From Halichondria panicea (Eukaryota; Porifera; Demospongiae; Suberitida; Halichondriidae): a stretch of 64,000 nt of DNA. This document shows positions 1-12,744 of the stretch, one piece after another (positions within the stretch are counted from its first letter, which is position 1; every line of letters starts with the position of its first letter). A program made the translations under genes and the position numbers. The stretch is taken from assembly GCF_963675165.1 (NCBI RefSeq), contig NC_087380.1, positions 5,588,071 to 5,652,070 of the forward strand. The letters run 5' to 3'. The notes beneath the pieces are model-generated. The model had not been told where the DNA came from and did no database searches. It saw only the letters and a list, made by a program, of their open reading frames with translations.

Positions 1-347
1 GCTACTAATAGCTTTGTTTTATACACATGACGATCAAATTTGCAAACTCAAAGAGTGGGTAATGATCGACCATGATTTTTGTTAAAAACGATTGATGCCA
101 AAAGCTCAAGTCTAAAATTAATGGCTGCTATCAGCAGCCTTGCAGCTCTCTTCTCACTCATGCAGCTACCAATAGCTAGCGTTCTAGTGCAGAGCTAACT
201 ACTAAGTAGAGTAGCAACACTCGGTAAACAAGTTTGGCAACGTGCTCTTCTGAAAAGGCTGCAATGGCATTCCAAGTAAGCAAAACTCGAGAACGAAGCA
301 TTATTTTGCAAATCCACGAATTAAATCCAAGAAAACATGACTAGAAG

Positions 348-527
<180 letters not shown>

Positions 528-1195
528 CCATATACCTCGCTTGCGCATGCGCACCGAGGCATAATAATTATGTGTCTGTCAGACAATCAATCAGTTTGTA
601 CTAGGCCACCTTATTATTGAAGCCACTGTTAGCCTGTCCAAAACTACAGCTAGGTTTCACTAACGTGGGAAGTAATACAAAAGGGTTTGTTTTGGTTTTA
701 GGGTATGGATATAGAGTTTTACCCTTATAGTTTTCAAACTGATACACCAGTCGGACCGATATTTCGTGTGTTTATACCTGTCTCTATGGTAGCCCATACT
801 AGCCACAGGGGATCCAATGTCCACGCTGCACTGCAGGGTCTTGTCATAAAATGACCATACCTGAGGACGATGAAAAAAGACACATACGGCATGAATAGGC
901 GTGGTTGTTGAGAATAAAGAGATTCAAAAAAATCGATTAAGAAACAAAGTAGAACAGAACAATATTCATGAAGGATTTGTGGTTACCAAGGTAGCTTCAT
1001 GGGTTAGTTCTAGTTATTTACGGACAACATTAGCATGGATAGAATAGAAACAAGCAGTAATAATAAGACAACTAGCAACTTGAAAACAATTAAGTAATTC
1101 GAAGTCAAAGATTCCAAGAGCAACCAATACAAGTTCTGGCAGAGAGGCTCATACTGAAAGACAGCTACTGAAAGGAAGCCCCCAAGTGCTGGTCC

Positions 1196-3397
1196 ATCCT
1201 ATCAATGTGGGACAAGGAGATGCAATACTACTGGAGATACAGAGTCAAAATGGTAAGTGATTAGAAGTGGCGTTAAAAAAAAAAAAAAAAAAACTGTTCT
1301 GACGTCAAAGCATCACAGACATGACATTACCAAGTATTTGTTGTTCCAGGCCAGAGTGAGAAACACCTTACGGATGGTGGCCAGGGACAAAGAACACAGA
1401 ACACACAATACTACCAGAATCTCCAAGACACTCTCAGGGCTCGTGGATGCTTTGAAGAGAACCAAATGTGGTAGTAGGGTAAAAGATTGAACTCGTAAAC
1501 AAGTTACAATGGACTCCATTATCATCACACACCCCAATCTAGATCATTACGGTGGCATTAACTGACTGCTACAAGACTTCACTATCACGGCTCCCATTAC
1601 AACAACTCTGGCAAGCTGTTTGAAAGTTGGGTATTCTGGTGGTCCATAAGACACGCAATTAGGTGAGTGTTCCTGTCGGGTGAAAGAGATCAAGTTAGGC
1701 ATTGGTTCCCGTTAACTGGAGAGGGTGAGAATGGTAGACGACACACAAACATTAAAACACTGCCAATAGGTTTGTCAATAGAAATAGACACGAACAAAGA
1801 AGAAGGATTTAAACCAAAACAGCTAAATAAAACAAGTATTCTGACAACTGTAAGGATACCGGAGAGCAAGTAGGATTACGATGTGGTGTTGAGCGGAGAC
1901 TCATACGGTTATGTCATCGATGAGAAACTAGGCATAAAGGATAAATCGGTAGGAGTATTCCAAGTGCCTCATCATGGAAGCAAATATAATCTCGATCACC
2001 TCAAATCCAAACCATCAACAGCTGAGTTCAGAAATGTTTACTCGAGCTTCCATGCACATATCAGTCACGGCGATCACAGAGGCTAAAATCATCCACATAG
2101 TGAAATTATCACAGGCATTCTCTCTGCTGCTCCAGAAGAAAAGACGTTGTAAGATAGTAGTCGCGACAACATGGTTTAAAGAATCTAAAATTGACAAAAC
2201 GAACATTAGCAACTGGAGGGGGACTATGTTGATATTTTCTACTTCAAGCAAGGCACTCCATACGTCACCCTGGATCCTAACGATGAGAAACTGCCTGAGG
2301 GCTTACAGCTGTTTGTCAAAAAGGTGCGTGTTACAAACAGAAATTAATAGAAATGGTAAGACTACACAGCTAGGAAATTATAATTTATACAGGTGCCAGC
2401 TCCAATTAAAGAGTTTAAAAGACAAATTTAGAGAAAAGAATTTGCAGAGGAGGGAGGTTAGTCGTGATGGAAACAGCTTCTTCAATGCCGTCAGTGGAGC
2501 ACTAACAAACAAGAACACACCCATCCAGCTGAGAGAGAGGCTTGTTGAACACCTAATGGGATTGCAAGGTTTATACTATCCAAGATCAGGAATGACTACA
2601 ATGGAGGAATATTATGAGATCGTAAATAATTATTTATTGGCCTGGATGGTCACTTCTCGTCTGATATTGAAAAGATTTTGCCCGAGGCAATGGCACGGAC
2701 ACTAAATATTCGAATACAAGTTATCATTGCAAATCCTGAACAAGACGATAAGTTTTATGGTATCGAATCCACCTAGACTGTTATTCAGCTAATACATGAT
2801 GACACAGACAGTGGTCACTATGACTACGCCCTGCCAGCCACGGCACAAGTGGTTACAGAGCAGATTCCTGAGCAGAGATAAGAAAACCCACTATTAGCAA
2901 ACGGAGGAGCTGCAGACGCCTCCAGTTCCCAAATGACAGGTGAAACAAATTATTGTGAAGTAAGAAATATATATATATATAACAGTTTCTTTTATTACGA
3001 TTTACAATTTACCCTTACAGTGCTAATCAGAAGAAAAACAGCCCACCCAAAGCCGTATGTCGCATCTGTAATCAACTGGCAAGTCCGAAGAATATATGGT
3101 ACCAATGTACAAACACTAAATGTCCAATAAAAATAAACGCCAGTTGTGAAGAGAAGACAAGTCGTCTTTTATAAGAAATGCATCATCGTCATCTTTTATA
3201 AGAAATGCATCATCGTCATCTTTTATAAGAAATGCGATTATTGCCGGACTTGCAAAGAATGCAACGGAATAATGGGAACAGTACATGCTTCGTGTCATAT
3301 TTGTGGGGGTGCTGGCCACGTCCCTTGTATTAGAAGAGTGCCCGAACAAACAAGAGATGGATACACATGTAGGATATGTAGAGAACAAAGCTTGTAG
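1196..3397 (+). pseudogene. Decayed gene: metallo-beta-lactamase-like, OTU-like and PHD-like segments
   Basis: Three conserved blocks lie in order on the plus strand. First is a ComEC/Rec2-like metallo-beta-lactamase fold: VHPINVGQGDAILLE at 1191-1240, ITHPNLDHYGGI near 1523-1560 (metal-binding HxxxDH type), then VVLSGDS and FQVPHHGSKYN at about 1884-1985. Second is an OTU peptidase-like segment: DGNSFFNAVSGAL at about 2467, and IQLIHDDTDSGHYDYALP near 2775-2835. Third is a cysteine-rich finger region, CRICNQL near 3063 and CHICGGAGHVPC/CRICREQ near 3295-3390, ending at TAG 3397. Some breaks look like introns (GTAAGT at 1254), but in-frame stops after the HxxxDH motif and inside the OTU segment, plus frame changes near 2645, indicate decay. 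The OTU nucleophile position reads Ser (DGNS), not Cys. Function is unknown; the domain calls rest on motifs only. Confidence 0.6.
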
Positions 3398-4377
3398 TGC
3401 AATAGGCAGAAAATTATATGCATGTACCGTGTATAAAACGTCGCACATTGTCAATCGCTATCGATGTAGAGTACAGTGTGAATAAAGAATTACTTTCAGT
3501 ATGGACACAATAATATGAATGAAGGAAATACAGCAATAGCTGGTGTGTTTAATAATAATGTATACGTGATATATACTGTAGTGCTAGAAATAATTATATG
3601 AGAGCTTAAATTGTGCTATTGCTTCGATTAAACACAGCGATTTTAATGGGGATTGTACAGGCCTCGAATAAAGGACTATAGTTGTGCGACACAAATTTAT
3701 GCGATAATTATGCCTCGGTGTGCATGCGCAAGCGAGGTATACGGTGGTGTGTCTGTGTGTGTGTGTGTGTAGATTGCTACAGTTGCTCAAGGATCAATGA
3801 AGTGCAAGTAAGAGTTTCTATATAGCCATGGATTTTAATTTGTGGATTTGTAAAATAATGCTTCGTTCTTGAGTTATGCCTAAGTTTTGCTTACTTGGAA
3901 TGCCATTGCAGCCTTTTCAGAAAAGTGCGTAGAAAAACTTGTCCATGGAGTGTTGCTACTCTACTTAGTAGTTAGCTGTGCACTACAACGCTAGCTATTG
4001 GTAGCTGCAAGAGTGAGAAGAGAGTTGCAAGGCTCTGCTGATGCAATTTTAGACTTGGACTTTTGGCATCTATCCTTTTTAACAATAATCATTGTCGATC
4101 ATTACCCAGTCTTTGAGTTTCTGGATTCTGCCTGCATTGCAATACAACAATGGTCATCATGCTAATAGGCTAGTAGCTTTGTTATGTAGCTTGACACCTC
4201 CACCGAGGCATCAGCACTCGCGGTGCTTTCATTATGATAGGCACTCGCATAAATAGCATTAGCTTGTATCACGCATACATTTCAAGCATTTAACGGTACA
4301 TTATTAATAAAACTATTTACGATGCCTTATTGATGAATTGTGCTAGATAAATGTATAACTGATACATACATACATAC

Positions 4378-7300
4378 CTTGATGGTTCCATCACCGGAGC
4401 CTGAGAACACCTCCATGTTGAGGGAGTCCACGGCAACACCTCTAACGGGTCCACTGTGGCCTGAGTGCATGTGGGAGAGGATTACATCACATGCAGGCAA
4501 AGAACATTTGCAAAGCATAAATATAGCGAGCTTTGAGCACGCATATAATTTTAAAATAGTTTTTGCGAAATGTGCATTCGCAGCGTAACTTATATGCAAC
4601 AGAAATTCTGACAGTGACTGCAAGATACCACACTCACCTCTGGGCCAGCCCAACTCTCCTCTGTGTAGCCCGGACTGCATGTTGAACAGTTCAATGTGGC
4701 CAGTGCTCATTCCAGCCACAGCAAAGTTACCACAACTGGTGATCGTCACACACTACATGAAAAATAACAGTTCTACATGTTCATGACGTTGTAACGGGTT
4801 GGAGTTATGCTACGCGGATTTCTTATTACTACACGTTTTGATGTTTCCCCCGGCCAGTCTTAGCAACTTTTTACATTTTTTCGTCGGATTCCCCTTTTTT
4901 TCAGTAAACTTTAAATTGCAATAATACTACATTACTAAGTAGGAAATGGTCGACCAATGCTTGGGGCTAAAAAATATGCTAAAAGTTCAAAGTTTTATAA
5001 CTGCAAGCTCACAAAATAGTGTGGATTGAGCTACGTACATACCAATAGCTAGTGCAGAGCTAACCACTAAAGTAGAATAGCCTAGTTAAGATGTTGCTGC
5101 ACACGAGTCTGAAGGCAATAGCCTTTCAAGTAGCCCTAACTCAATAAAGAAGCATTATTTTGCAAATCTACGAATTAAAACATGACTAAAAACCTATAGA
5201 AAATTTTAATTACTTGCACTTCATTTATCACTGAGCAGCTGTAGCGGTCTACACCACACACACAACATACAGTTTCACACACTATACAGTTTGAACAGCT
5301 AAGAGTCAAAATAATTATGTGAAATATTGCTACTAAATATTGCTGCCAATCCTATGTAAAACTTACTGGTTTTACTAATGTGAATAACAAAACAAACTGC
5401 AAATCTTGACTATATTACTAATCTATATATAGCTAGAAATATATAATTATATAGGGCTTGCCAAATTCTAATCTACGCACTTTGTCCAAGGTAATATAAA
5501 CAAGAAACCATAACAGCTAGCATTATGAAGAATACACCACCATAAGCAGCACACTGCCAGGGTCCAAAATCACACTCACTAGATCTTGCAACTGTATGTG
5601 TGTAAGACAAACCACAATAAAGCCAGATATATATTTTCAATGACTTGTTAGCATATATACTGTCATGTAATCATGCTTCACCCAGGAATCTACAACGCTA
5701 CTAAATAGCTGTTTCTTGGGTAATACCTTCTATTCCATTTTCATCGCAATAGGTAGTTTCATCATCCTTACAGTAGTGGATACATCCTGAAAGTGGTGTG
5801 TAGTGATTTCGTCGACACTCTGAGCACTCAGGACCAGCATAATTTCCTAGACAGACGAAGTAGGGGGGGTCAGGAATACAGTCATACTGGCCATTTCGGG
5901 GAGAGCAATGAACAGAGCAAGTTGGTCCATAGTAGTTTTTTTGGCATTCGACACAGTCAGGAAGCCGAAAATGTCCATTGCAAATTATTTCACCATTCCT
6001 TGAGCAAGTATATTTATCCAAAGAAGGATTGCAGGTTTTCGTGCAGTCGTTACCATAAAAACCTTTCTTACAGGCAAGACAATCAGGACCATCAAAGTTT
6101 TTCTTGCATGTGCGTGAACCATCGGTATTACAATCATAATGCCCCCTGGTATCATCTCGAGAAGTGCACAGCTTTGTACAATCATTCATAGGGTAATAAT
6201 AAGGTGAGCATACTGAACAAAATGGGCCTGCGAAATTTCCTAAACAAACCCTCTGACCAAGATAATTACAAAAATACCGGTCTGGGTTTGGTATGCAGGT
6301 AGAACCACATTCAAATCCAAACATATTCTGTGGGCAGTTATTAGTGATCCTATACTTCAAGTCAATGGTAGCTTTGCCACAGTCGGTACTGGAGTACGAT
6401 TTAACAGGAACGGTGGCATTTACTATCAGGGTTCTCGGGAAGTCAATATTAATAGTATCGATTTCTTTGTATTTTTCTGCAGTGTTGCTGCTGACATTGA
6501 TGATCTCTACACTCAGCATTAGAGGGACCTACACACATAAAAACATGCATATACTTGGACATGCTGGAATACGAAATCAAATGAGAGCCCATGCATCTAG
6601 CCATTAATTATAGTACAATATTGAGTATCAAACTTTCTCGAAGTGATCACTATAATTATACAGCTAGTATGATGGAGTATATAATGCAAACTCAGGCAAT
6701 AAATACTGTCTTACATTTGATGTACATACAAATCACTCACCGATGATACAATATTGTCGAATGTGATGGGGTTAAGAAGATTCAAGTCAGCAAGCACATC
6801 AGAGGAAAAAGAAAATTGATCGTTTCTAATAGCACCATCACTTGTTCGTGACACAATCCCACATGCAGATGTAGTTGGGGGAGATTCGGTACTAAGAGAA
6901 TGCAAGCAAAACTGAAATTTGTTGTTACAGCTGTTTTTAGGTCCATTGCATAAGACTCCATTGCAAAGTTGATGGCTAGGATTTCTATATGCCATCAAAT
7001 CAATAGTCACATTAAAACTTCCACTCACCTATAAAATCACACATACATAACTGACTGTACATGTGTAAATGTATACAAATGTAGACATGCATGCATGCAT
7101 ACTAATTTAGAGCACTGAGTAATTATAGAAAGACTGATTCGCAACTAAAACTCACCAAGAAGCTTTGGCCAATAACCAAAAGAATGAATGCAAAAATCAA
7201 TGCCATATTCTTCTACTACAACTCTATACACTGATATTCTAGAAAAACAAATGACGCTTATACTCCGGTCCTGGAATAGCTAAACATATTCATGAAGGAT

Positions 7301-10166
7301 GCATACGCGCTGCGTGATATGTAGGTTGCAATTACATGTAATTAATAACCTTAGCACTATTACTGAGGCACCAGGTGCATTTATCATAACCGTACAATGC
7401 AAACTGGTTCATACCAACGTACGGTAATACAGTAACTTCCGAATATTGAATTATGCATACAGTTGTCATGCTATAATTATAGTAATAAAACTCTTGAGTC
7501 TAGTTTTACGTATCTCTCACCTTGGGTTTGGCTCCCAGGTCAGCATGCTTGGAGGAGAGGGTGTGCTGGCCAATGGTGTACTTGTTTAGGTTCCAGGTCT
7601 GAATGGAACCGTGACCAGCATGACACGTCACCACTCCATCCCATTCATCAGCACGAACAGATTCTGAGGAAAAACAAGAGCACTCAGAATAATTATGACG
7701 AAAATCTGATGATTATAAATGTCCCTCACTGAGCTGTAGAACAGCGCTATACTCAGTCAGATCAGGAATACAAAATTAAATGCATTCATTAAGGCAGACT
7801 ATTATATTACAGTTAATATGAATAAGAGTAACTCGTCCCACACACACGGGGGAGGATAGCATTTGAACTTCATATTTCCCAATGAATATTACTAACCTGC
7901 TGCAAAATCAGCCACAGCTGGGAGCTTCAGAGTTTCCACTTTGACCCCTCTCACTTTCGACCTCTTTAACAGAGAACCTACAAACAAATAAAAAATCTTC
8001 AGTTTGTAGCACTACACACAGGTGCCACGCCCACCTTGTGACAGCTCCATGTTCATTGCCACGTCCTTGTGCACTCCAAACACTCGGAGGGCATTGTCCA
8101 AACCTGGAGTAGGGGTATAAAAAATTCTTTGGTGCAGAAAATGTATGGTATACTAACACAATGATAAAAAAACACGGGACAATTCTGTAAGACTCTGTAT
8201 ATCAAATTGTTTAACTTACAATATCAAAACTCAACAAGTATCACAGCCTATTTTCCGATTGTGCCTATACATGATTATAGTTGCTATGATCACTTGGACC
8301 TACCTCCACTGAGTATCTTGACAGCATCTCCTCCGGTGGAAGTGAACCGTATCTTAGTGGGTGGGGCACTATGGCCACATCGAGATCGTAACAGGCGAGC
8401 ACTGCCATCTGATTGGTCAAATATCCACATCTTCAACCTGACAGACAGATACAGCGCTAATTACGATGCCATAACCTTTCACAACGCCAACGAATCGTTG
8501 ATGTATTGCATGTAAATTACAGCTGTATAGCATACAGAGGGCTTAATTTAATCTGCTCAAAATGATTTCACATGTAGGAATACCTAGAGATTTAATTTTA
8601 AAAAGAGAATTTACACTTTGTTATATTGTACTGCACTCACGAGTTGTCTGGACCTGAGGTGACCATTACCGGCTGGGACTGCAAGAACTGTAGCCCCGAC
8701 ACGGAGCCATTGTGTGAGTTCCTGAGGATGGTGGACAGTCTCTTCTTGTCCAAGTCCCACACTGCTATGTGCCCAATAGAGCTACCAGTGGCTACTGTGT
8801 TGGTGCCGTCTGGGTGGTATGGGAGGGATACAAATCAATCAATGTATTTGAAGTGCTGTGTATAACAGGAAGTATATACATGGACTGTCGTTGGTTTAGT
8901 CTGTAGACAAGTATTGGTATCACTACATGTACAATGTAATCTACATATATACATGTATCATCATGGGTTGTGTATTGATCGCGTCTTAGTCACTATCCTA
9001 ATGTAAGTTCCGCGCAGAACGACGAAAGAAACTCACCCGTTCTGAAGCTCATTGCAGTGACTGGACCCCACTCCTGATGGAACCTCATCACTGTCTGGTC
9101 ATACTTGAGGTTGTGCATCACAATACCCCCACTCTCCAGACCAACCCCCACAACATCCACAGCGGGGGATTGTGCCAATATTTGTACCGCAGATCCCCAG
9201 CCCTTAAATGTGTACACCAGTTTGCTGGTTCGAATGTTCCACAACTGCAGCTGTCCCTGCTGGCTGCCTAACAGAAGTTTGTTGAGGTAGGTGCTCGGAT
9301 GAAGGGCACTTAAAATGGTGAAGGAGCAAACGTCAAAGTGCATCTCCCCATACAACTCTGAAATAAATGATATGGAAGCATAAGGCATGTGTCATAATAA
9401 TAATTATTCAATACAGAGCAGTTACCAAAAGTACAATACACTTTCGAAACACAGAGGCAGTAAATATTTCAATTATTAATATTGGTGTTGTGTGTTGTTG
9501 TACGCTATCACTCACACCTTTGCTGACACTGTGCCAGATTCTCATCACATTGCTGTCGTCAATGGAGATGAGATGCTCTCCAAACGGTAGAATGAACTGG
9601 ACCTCCCCCTCGTGACCAAGGTAAGTGTTGACCTCTTGACCCCTCTTGAAAGCTTTGACCACATTCTGGTAGGAGGCATACACTATTTTCCCCTGGATTG
9701 CTAGACACTGCAACTGGTCAGGTTGCTGAGTACCTGAGAGGATATAAAACCATTTATTATTCAGTCTATTTTAAGAACCATACACTACTATTATTAACGA
9801 CTGCTTTTTACCTATGGTGACATAGTCTATACACGTACACTGTAACACATATGTACAGCTGCACAACTCACCTACAAACACCAACCGTAGCTTGTCACAC
9901 TATAGAAAATAATAAGTACTGATGTAAAAACATGCATGAAAAACAGTAAATGTGCGCACAAAAAGGTTACACACAGAATGAGATCTCACTGTGTAAACGT
10001 GGAAAGCTCTTCCAACTGATGTAACCACAAAGGTTTCTGCCCCTAGGCTCGATGACACCAGTGGAAGATGATTACAGCAGAACCCTATGGCACGAAATGG
10101 AGAGAAAACCTGGCTTGATGAAGACATTTCTTTCGTAACTCCACGTGGCTTTTTTTGTTGCCACAT
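4378..10166 (-). CDS. WDR36: WDR36/UTP21 U3 snoRNP WD-repeat protein (3' part missing)
   Basis: WDR36/Utp21 is a nucleolar beta-propeller protein of the small-subunit processome, needed for 18S rRNA maturation. Eleven minus-strand exons read in order: about 9990-10166, 9872-9899, 9518-9733, 9037-9357, 8641-8809, 8304-8437, 8035-8103, 7897-7977, 7521-7663, 4638-4752, 4378-4460. Diagnostic segments are FRAIGFCCNHLPLV, LHPSTYLNKLLLGSQQGQ, QLWNIRTSKLVYTFKGW, SPAVDVVGVGLESGG, EWGPVTAMSFRT, CGHSAPPTKIRF, TSCGNFAVAGMSTGH and NMQSGLHRG, all collinear with animal WDR36. Start was put at ATG 10166; ATGs at 10190 and 10137 are alternatives. The last visible exon ends in a good GTATGT donor, but the final WD repeats and the C-terminal Utp21 domain are absent down to position 1. 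They lie outside the window or are lost. The 7521-4752 intron hosts another gene. Confidence 0.93.
4940..5275. repeat. Diverged third copy of the 36-575 inverted arm
   Basis: In the same orientation as the left arm: GTCGACCAATGC, then GTGCAGAGCTAACCACTAAAGTAGA (shortened match), then AAGCATTATTTTGCAAATC and a short CA tract. Its segment near 5210-5255 (TACTTGCACTTCATTTATC) matches the complement of the right arm. It lies in the large WDR36 intron just upstream of exon 4638-4752. Confidence 0.7.
5701..7206 (-). CDS. Secreted Delta/Jagged-like protein with tandem DSL-like repeats
   Basis: Three exons (7156-7206, 6741-7028, 5701-6528) join in phase 0 to give 388 residues. Exon 1 encodes a 17-residue hydrophobic leader (MALIFAFILLVIGQSFL). 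Exon 2 and early exon 3 resemble the MNNL/C2 region of Notch ligands: GSFNVTIDLMAYRNP, a cysteine pattern, then DCGKATIDLKYRITNNC. Four DSL-like modules of about 45 residues follow, each patterned C-x3-4-YG-x2-C-x3-C-...-C-x-G-x3-C-x2-F-x-GP-x-C-x2-C, for example RDDTRGHYDCNTDG and NFDGPDCLAC. A partial fifth module ends at TAG 5701. There is no EGF spacer, transmembrane helix or cytoplasmic tail, so the protein should be secreted. It could modulate Notch-type receptors, but that is inference. The gene sits in an intron of WDR36 on the same strand. Confidence 0.85.
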
Positions 10167-10269
10167 GGGTTTAGAGGCTAGAAAGAAGAACATGAGGTCC
10201 GAACTTTGACTTGAACCCTTAGCTTAGTGTGCTTTATTTGGAGTTTTAGGTGCTTTCTTTCTGAAAGTG
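10167..10269. promoter_or_regulatory. Short shared region between WDR36 and ERCC8 start codons
   Basis: Only about 100 bp separate the proposed ATG of WDR36 (minus) from the ATG of ERCC8 (plus), so the core promoters must overlap or lie in 5' exons. No clear TATA box is visible. The sequence includes an AAGAACATGAGG stretch and TTTGGAGTTTTAGG. A bidirectional housekeeping promoter is inferred from the spacing. Confidence 0.5.
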
Positions 10270-12744
10270 ATGTTACAACTTCTCAATGACAGAGAGGTAG
10301 GGTTGGATCCGCCATGGCTGCTCCCCAGGGTGTATGGCAGTCAGAGATTTGTTGATATAGAGCTTAGTAGCAGAAGAGAGTTTGTCAAAGGACACAAAAA
10401 TGGAGTAACTTCTATGGACATTGATAGACAGTCTGGAAGATAGTGAGTTCATTTGCCCATCAGTTATGCCAGTAGATCCGTACTGTAGGTAGAGGTGCGT
10501 GTGTATGCACAAGGCCACCATACACCAGGCAACTTTCAGGCAATTCATTTTATTATTACAAGCAATGAAGCAAGAACACTTGTAAATTTATACACTATAA
10601 TTATAGTATTACGTGTTCCTATTTCCTTCCTTCCAGTATTCTGTCTGGCGGCTCTGATACAACAGGAACCATATTGCTACATGACACCCTCTGTCCCCCT
10701 GGCTCCACCCACCAATATCCCATCGTCTCAAACACATTCAGCCCAATCTCAAACTCTGAACAAAACACCTCGTATGCCATTTGCTCCATCCAGTGGTACC
10801 CTCACGACACGGGCATGTTTGTGACGAGTTCTGCTGACAGGACTGTTAAAGTATGGGACACGAATGAGATGTGTCCTGTGGAAAGTTTCAAGTTCACCAA
10901 GCCAGTGTACACACACGTTATGGCTGCAGCACAGTCCCACTGTCTCATCGCAGGTACAGGGTGGTGTTTATCAAGTACTTTTTAAGCTTTGTACAAAATA
11001 ATATATGCTTTTGAATATAATGTACGTGCATATTCTTGGGAGTAGACTCGTGTAGATACATCTTAATACAACTATGTTCATGTACACATCTGGAGTGGCG
11101 GTGCTTACCTTAGAATACTGAAACCGTAATCTGTCATGATATCTTACACACTTGACAATGTATGTTATAACTATAAACACCACTTGACACATGTGCTTCC
11201 ATTTCCTCTCTCCCAGCACAGTTGGAGGCAAAGAGTGTGAGATCACGCTATGTGACATCCACTCCGGCTCGTCCACGCACATCCTCCGATCTCATAACCT
11301 CCCTGTGATGTCCCTCGCCTGGTCTCCCCACAACGACTTCACTCTGGCCAGCGGGAGTCAAGACAACAGAGTGCTCTTGTGGGATATCCGTAAGGCCGCT
11401 GGTCCACTCATGAGCTTAGACATGCACAATGGCAGTGGGAGCTCAAACAGTGCATCAGGTGAGAGAGTGTGTGTGAAGATAGTGTCTCTTGAATCATTAT
11501 CAAAGATAGGGCGTGTTAGCATACTATACATTGTGCCCTGTACTTACATGTAGTTAGTATTGATTGTCTTAATTATCACTTTTTGTTGGAATGACCCTTT
11601 ACCATAATTATTGTTAGATCGATGCTTGACATGATAATCCCCTCCAGTTGAAACTGCTCACAGTGGTCATGTGAATGGACTTTGCTTCAGCTCTGATGGG
11701 CTCTACCTACTGTCATTTGCAACAGACAATAAGCTGAAACTATGGGATGCCTTCTATGGGAAAAATACACTGGTGAGTATAATGGAACGCTATCTCCATT
11801 GTGTGTGCTGTAGTATAGTTGTATTCTCGTACTCCATAGAAAGCTCTCCGCCAATAGAGAGTCACTCTAGTAATGGTGCGTGTATGGTTTACACGCGCTT
11901 GATTATTTATATTCGGTAAAGATCAACAAAGATTAATATTGATCCACCTCACAGATAAACTACGGTCATTTGACCAACTATGACACTCACACGAGTGTAC
12001 AGTTTGCAGTATCCTCCCACACATCCACCCTCCACCCGGTTGTGTGTCTCCCTTCCAGTGGGAGCATTCTGCTCATAGAGATGCTCACGGGCAAGAAAAT
12101 CAAGAGCTTGCAAGGACACTTTGGCACTGTCAACTGTGTAATGACTCACCCTTTTGAGCAGGTAAGGATACCAACGGGCCAAGAACTTCTATTTTTATTA
12201 GCCATTAAAATTATTCTTCAATGCTTTTATCATTATTATGTTTTGCAGGAGTTGTTTTCTGGTGGAGGTGATGGGAACATTTTGACCTGGGAACCCCCTC
12301 CTCCAAAAGTGACTGAGGTATGCTAGTAGATACAAGAGTAATGATTTCCTACTAACAATTGGTCTAAACTGCACGTTCACAAGCTATTCACTTTTTGACT
12401 GTCACCTCGTTTTAGCATCCAGGGTTTCATCTAGGATTACAAGTTTGGCGGGAAGGTTTGGGCACGCGTAAGCATGTCGCAAATATTTGGCCACTCCCAC
12501 ATTTGTGCATCATAGAGCTAGTTACATATTGCACATCACGGACAGTACTAATGTAATGATGTCATTATTCTACAACATTTGGGGGGGAGGTTCACCCCTG
12601 CCCCCCCCCCCACTAGATGAAACCCTGATAGTGATAGCCATTTTAATCTTTCATCAGTATGTATCACCTACACAGACCCGCTCAGCCAGTGGTAGAGGCC
12701 TATCTGTGTATCAAGACGATTGGAGCAGTGATGAGGAAAGATAA
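10270..12744 (+). CDS. ERCC8: ERCC8/CSA, WD40 substrate receptor of the CRL4 ubiquitin ligase
   Basis: ERCC8 (Cockayne syndrome A) recruits the DDB1-CUL4 ligase to stalled RNA polymerase II in transcription-coupled repair. Seven exons: 10270-10442, 10637-10953, 11222-11458, 11648-11772, 11955-12161, 12249-12317, 12658-12744. The joined frame gives 404 residues, close to the ~396 of the human protein. Landmarks: ILSGGSDTTGTILLHD, IQWYPHDTGMFVTSS, TVKVWDTNEM, LAWSPHNDFTLASGSQDNR, VLLWDIRKAAG, HVNGLCFSSDGLYLL, LKLWDAFYGKNTL, and the acidic C-terminal tail DDWSSDEER, which is conserved in the family. WD dipeptides followed by basic residues fit DDB1-binding WD40 proteins. The ATG at 10270 gives MLQLLNDREVGLDPP, aligned with the known N terminus. 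Intact. Confidence 0.96.
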
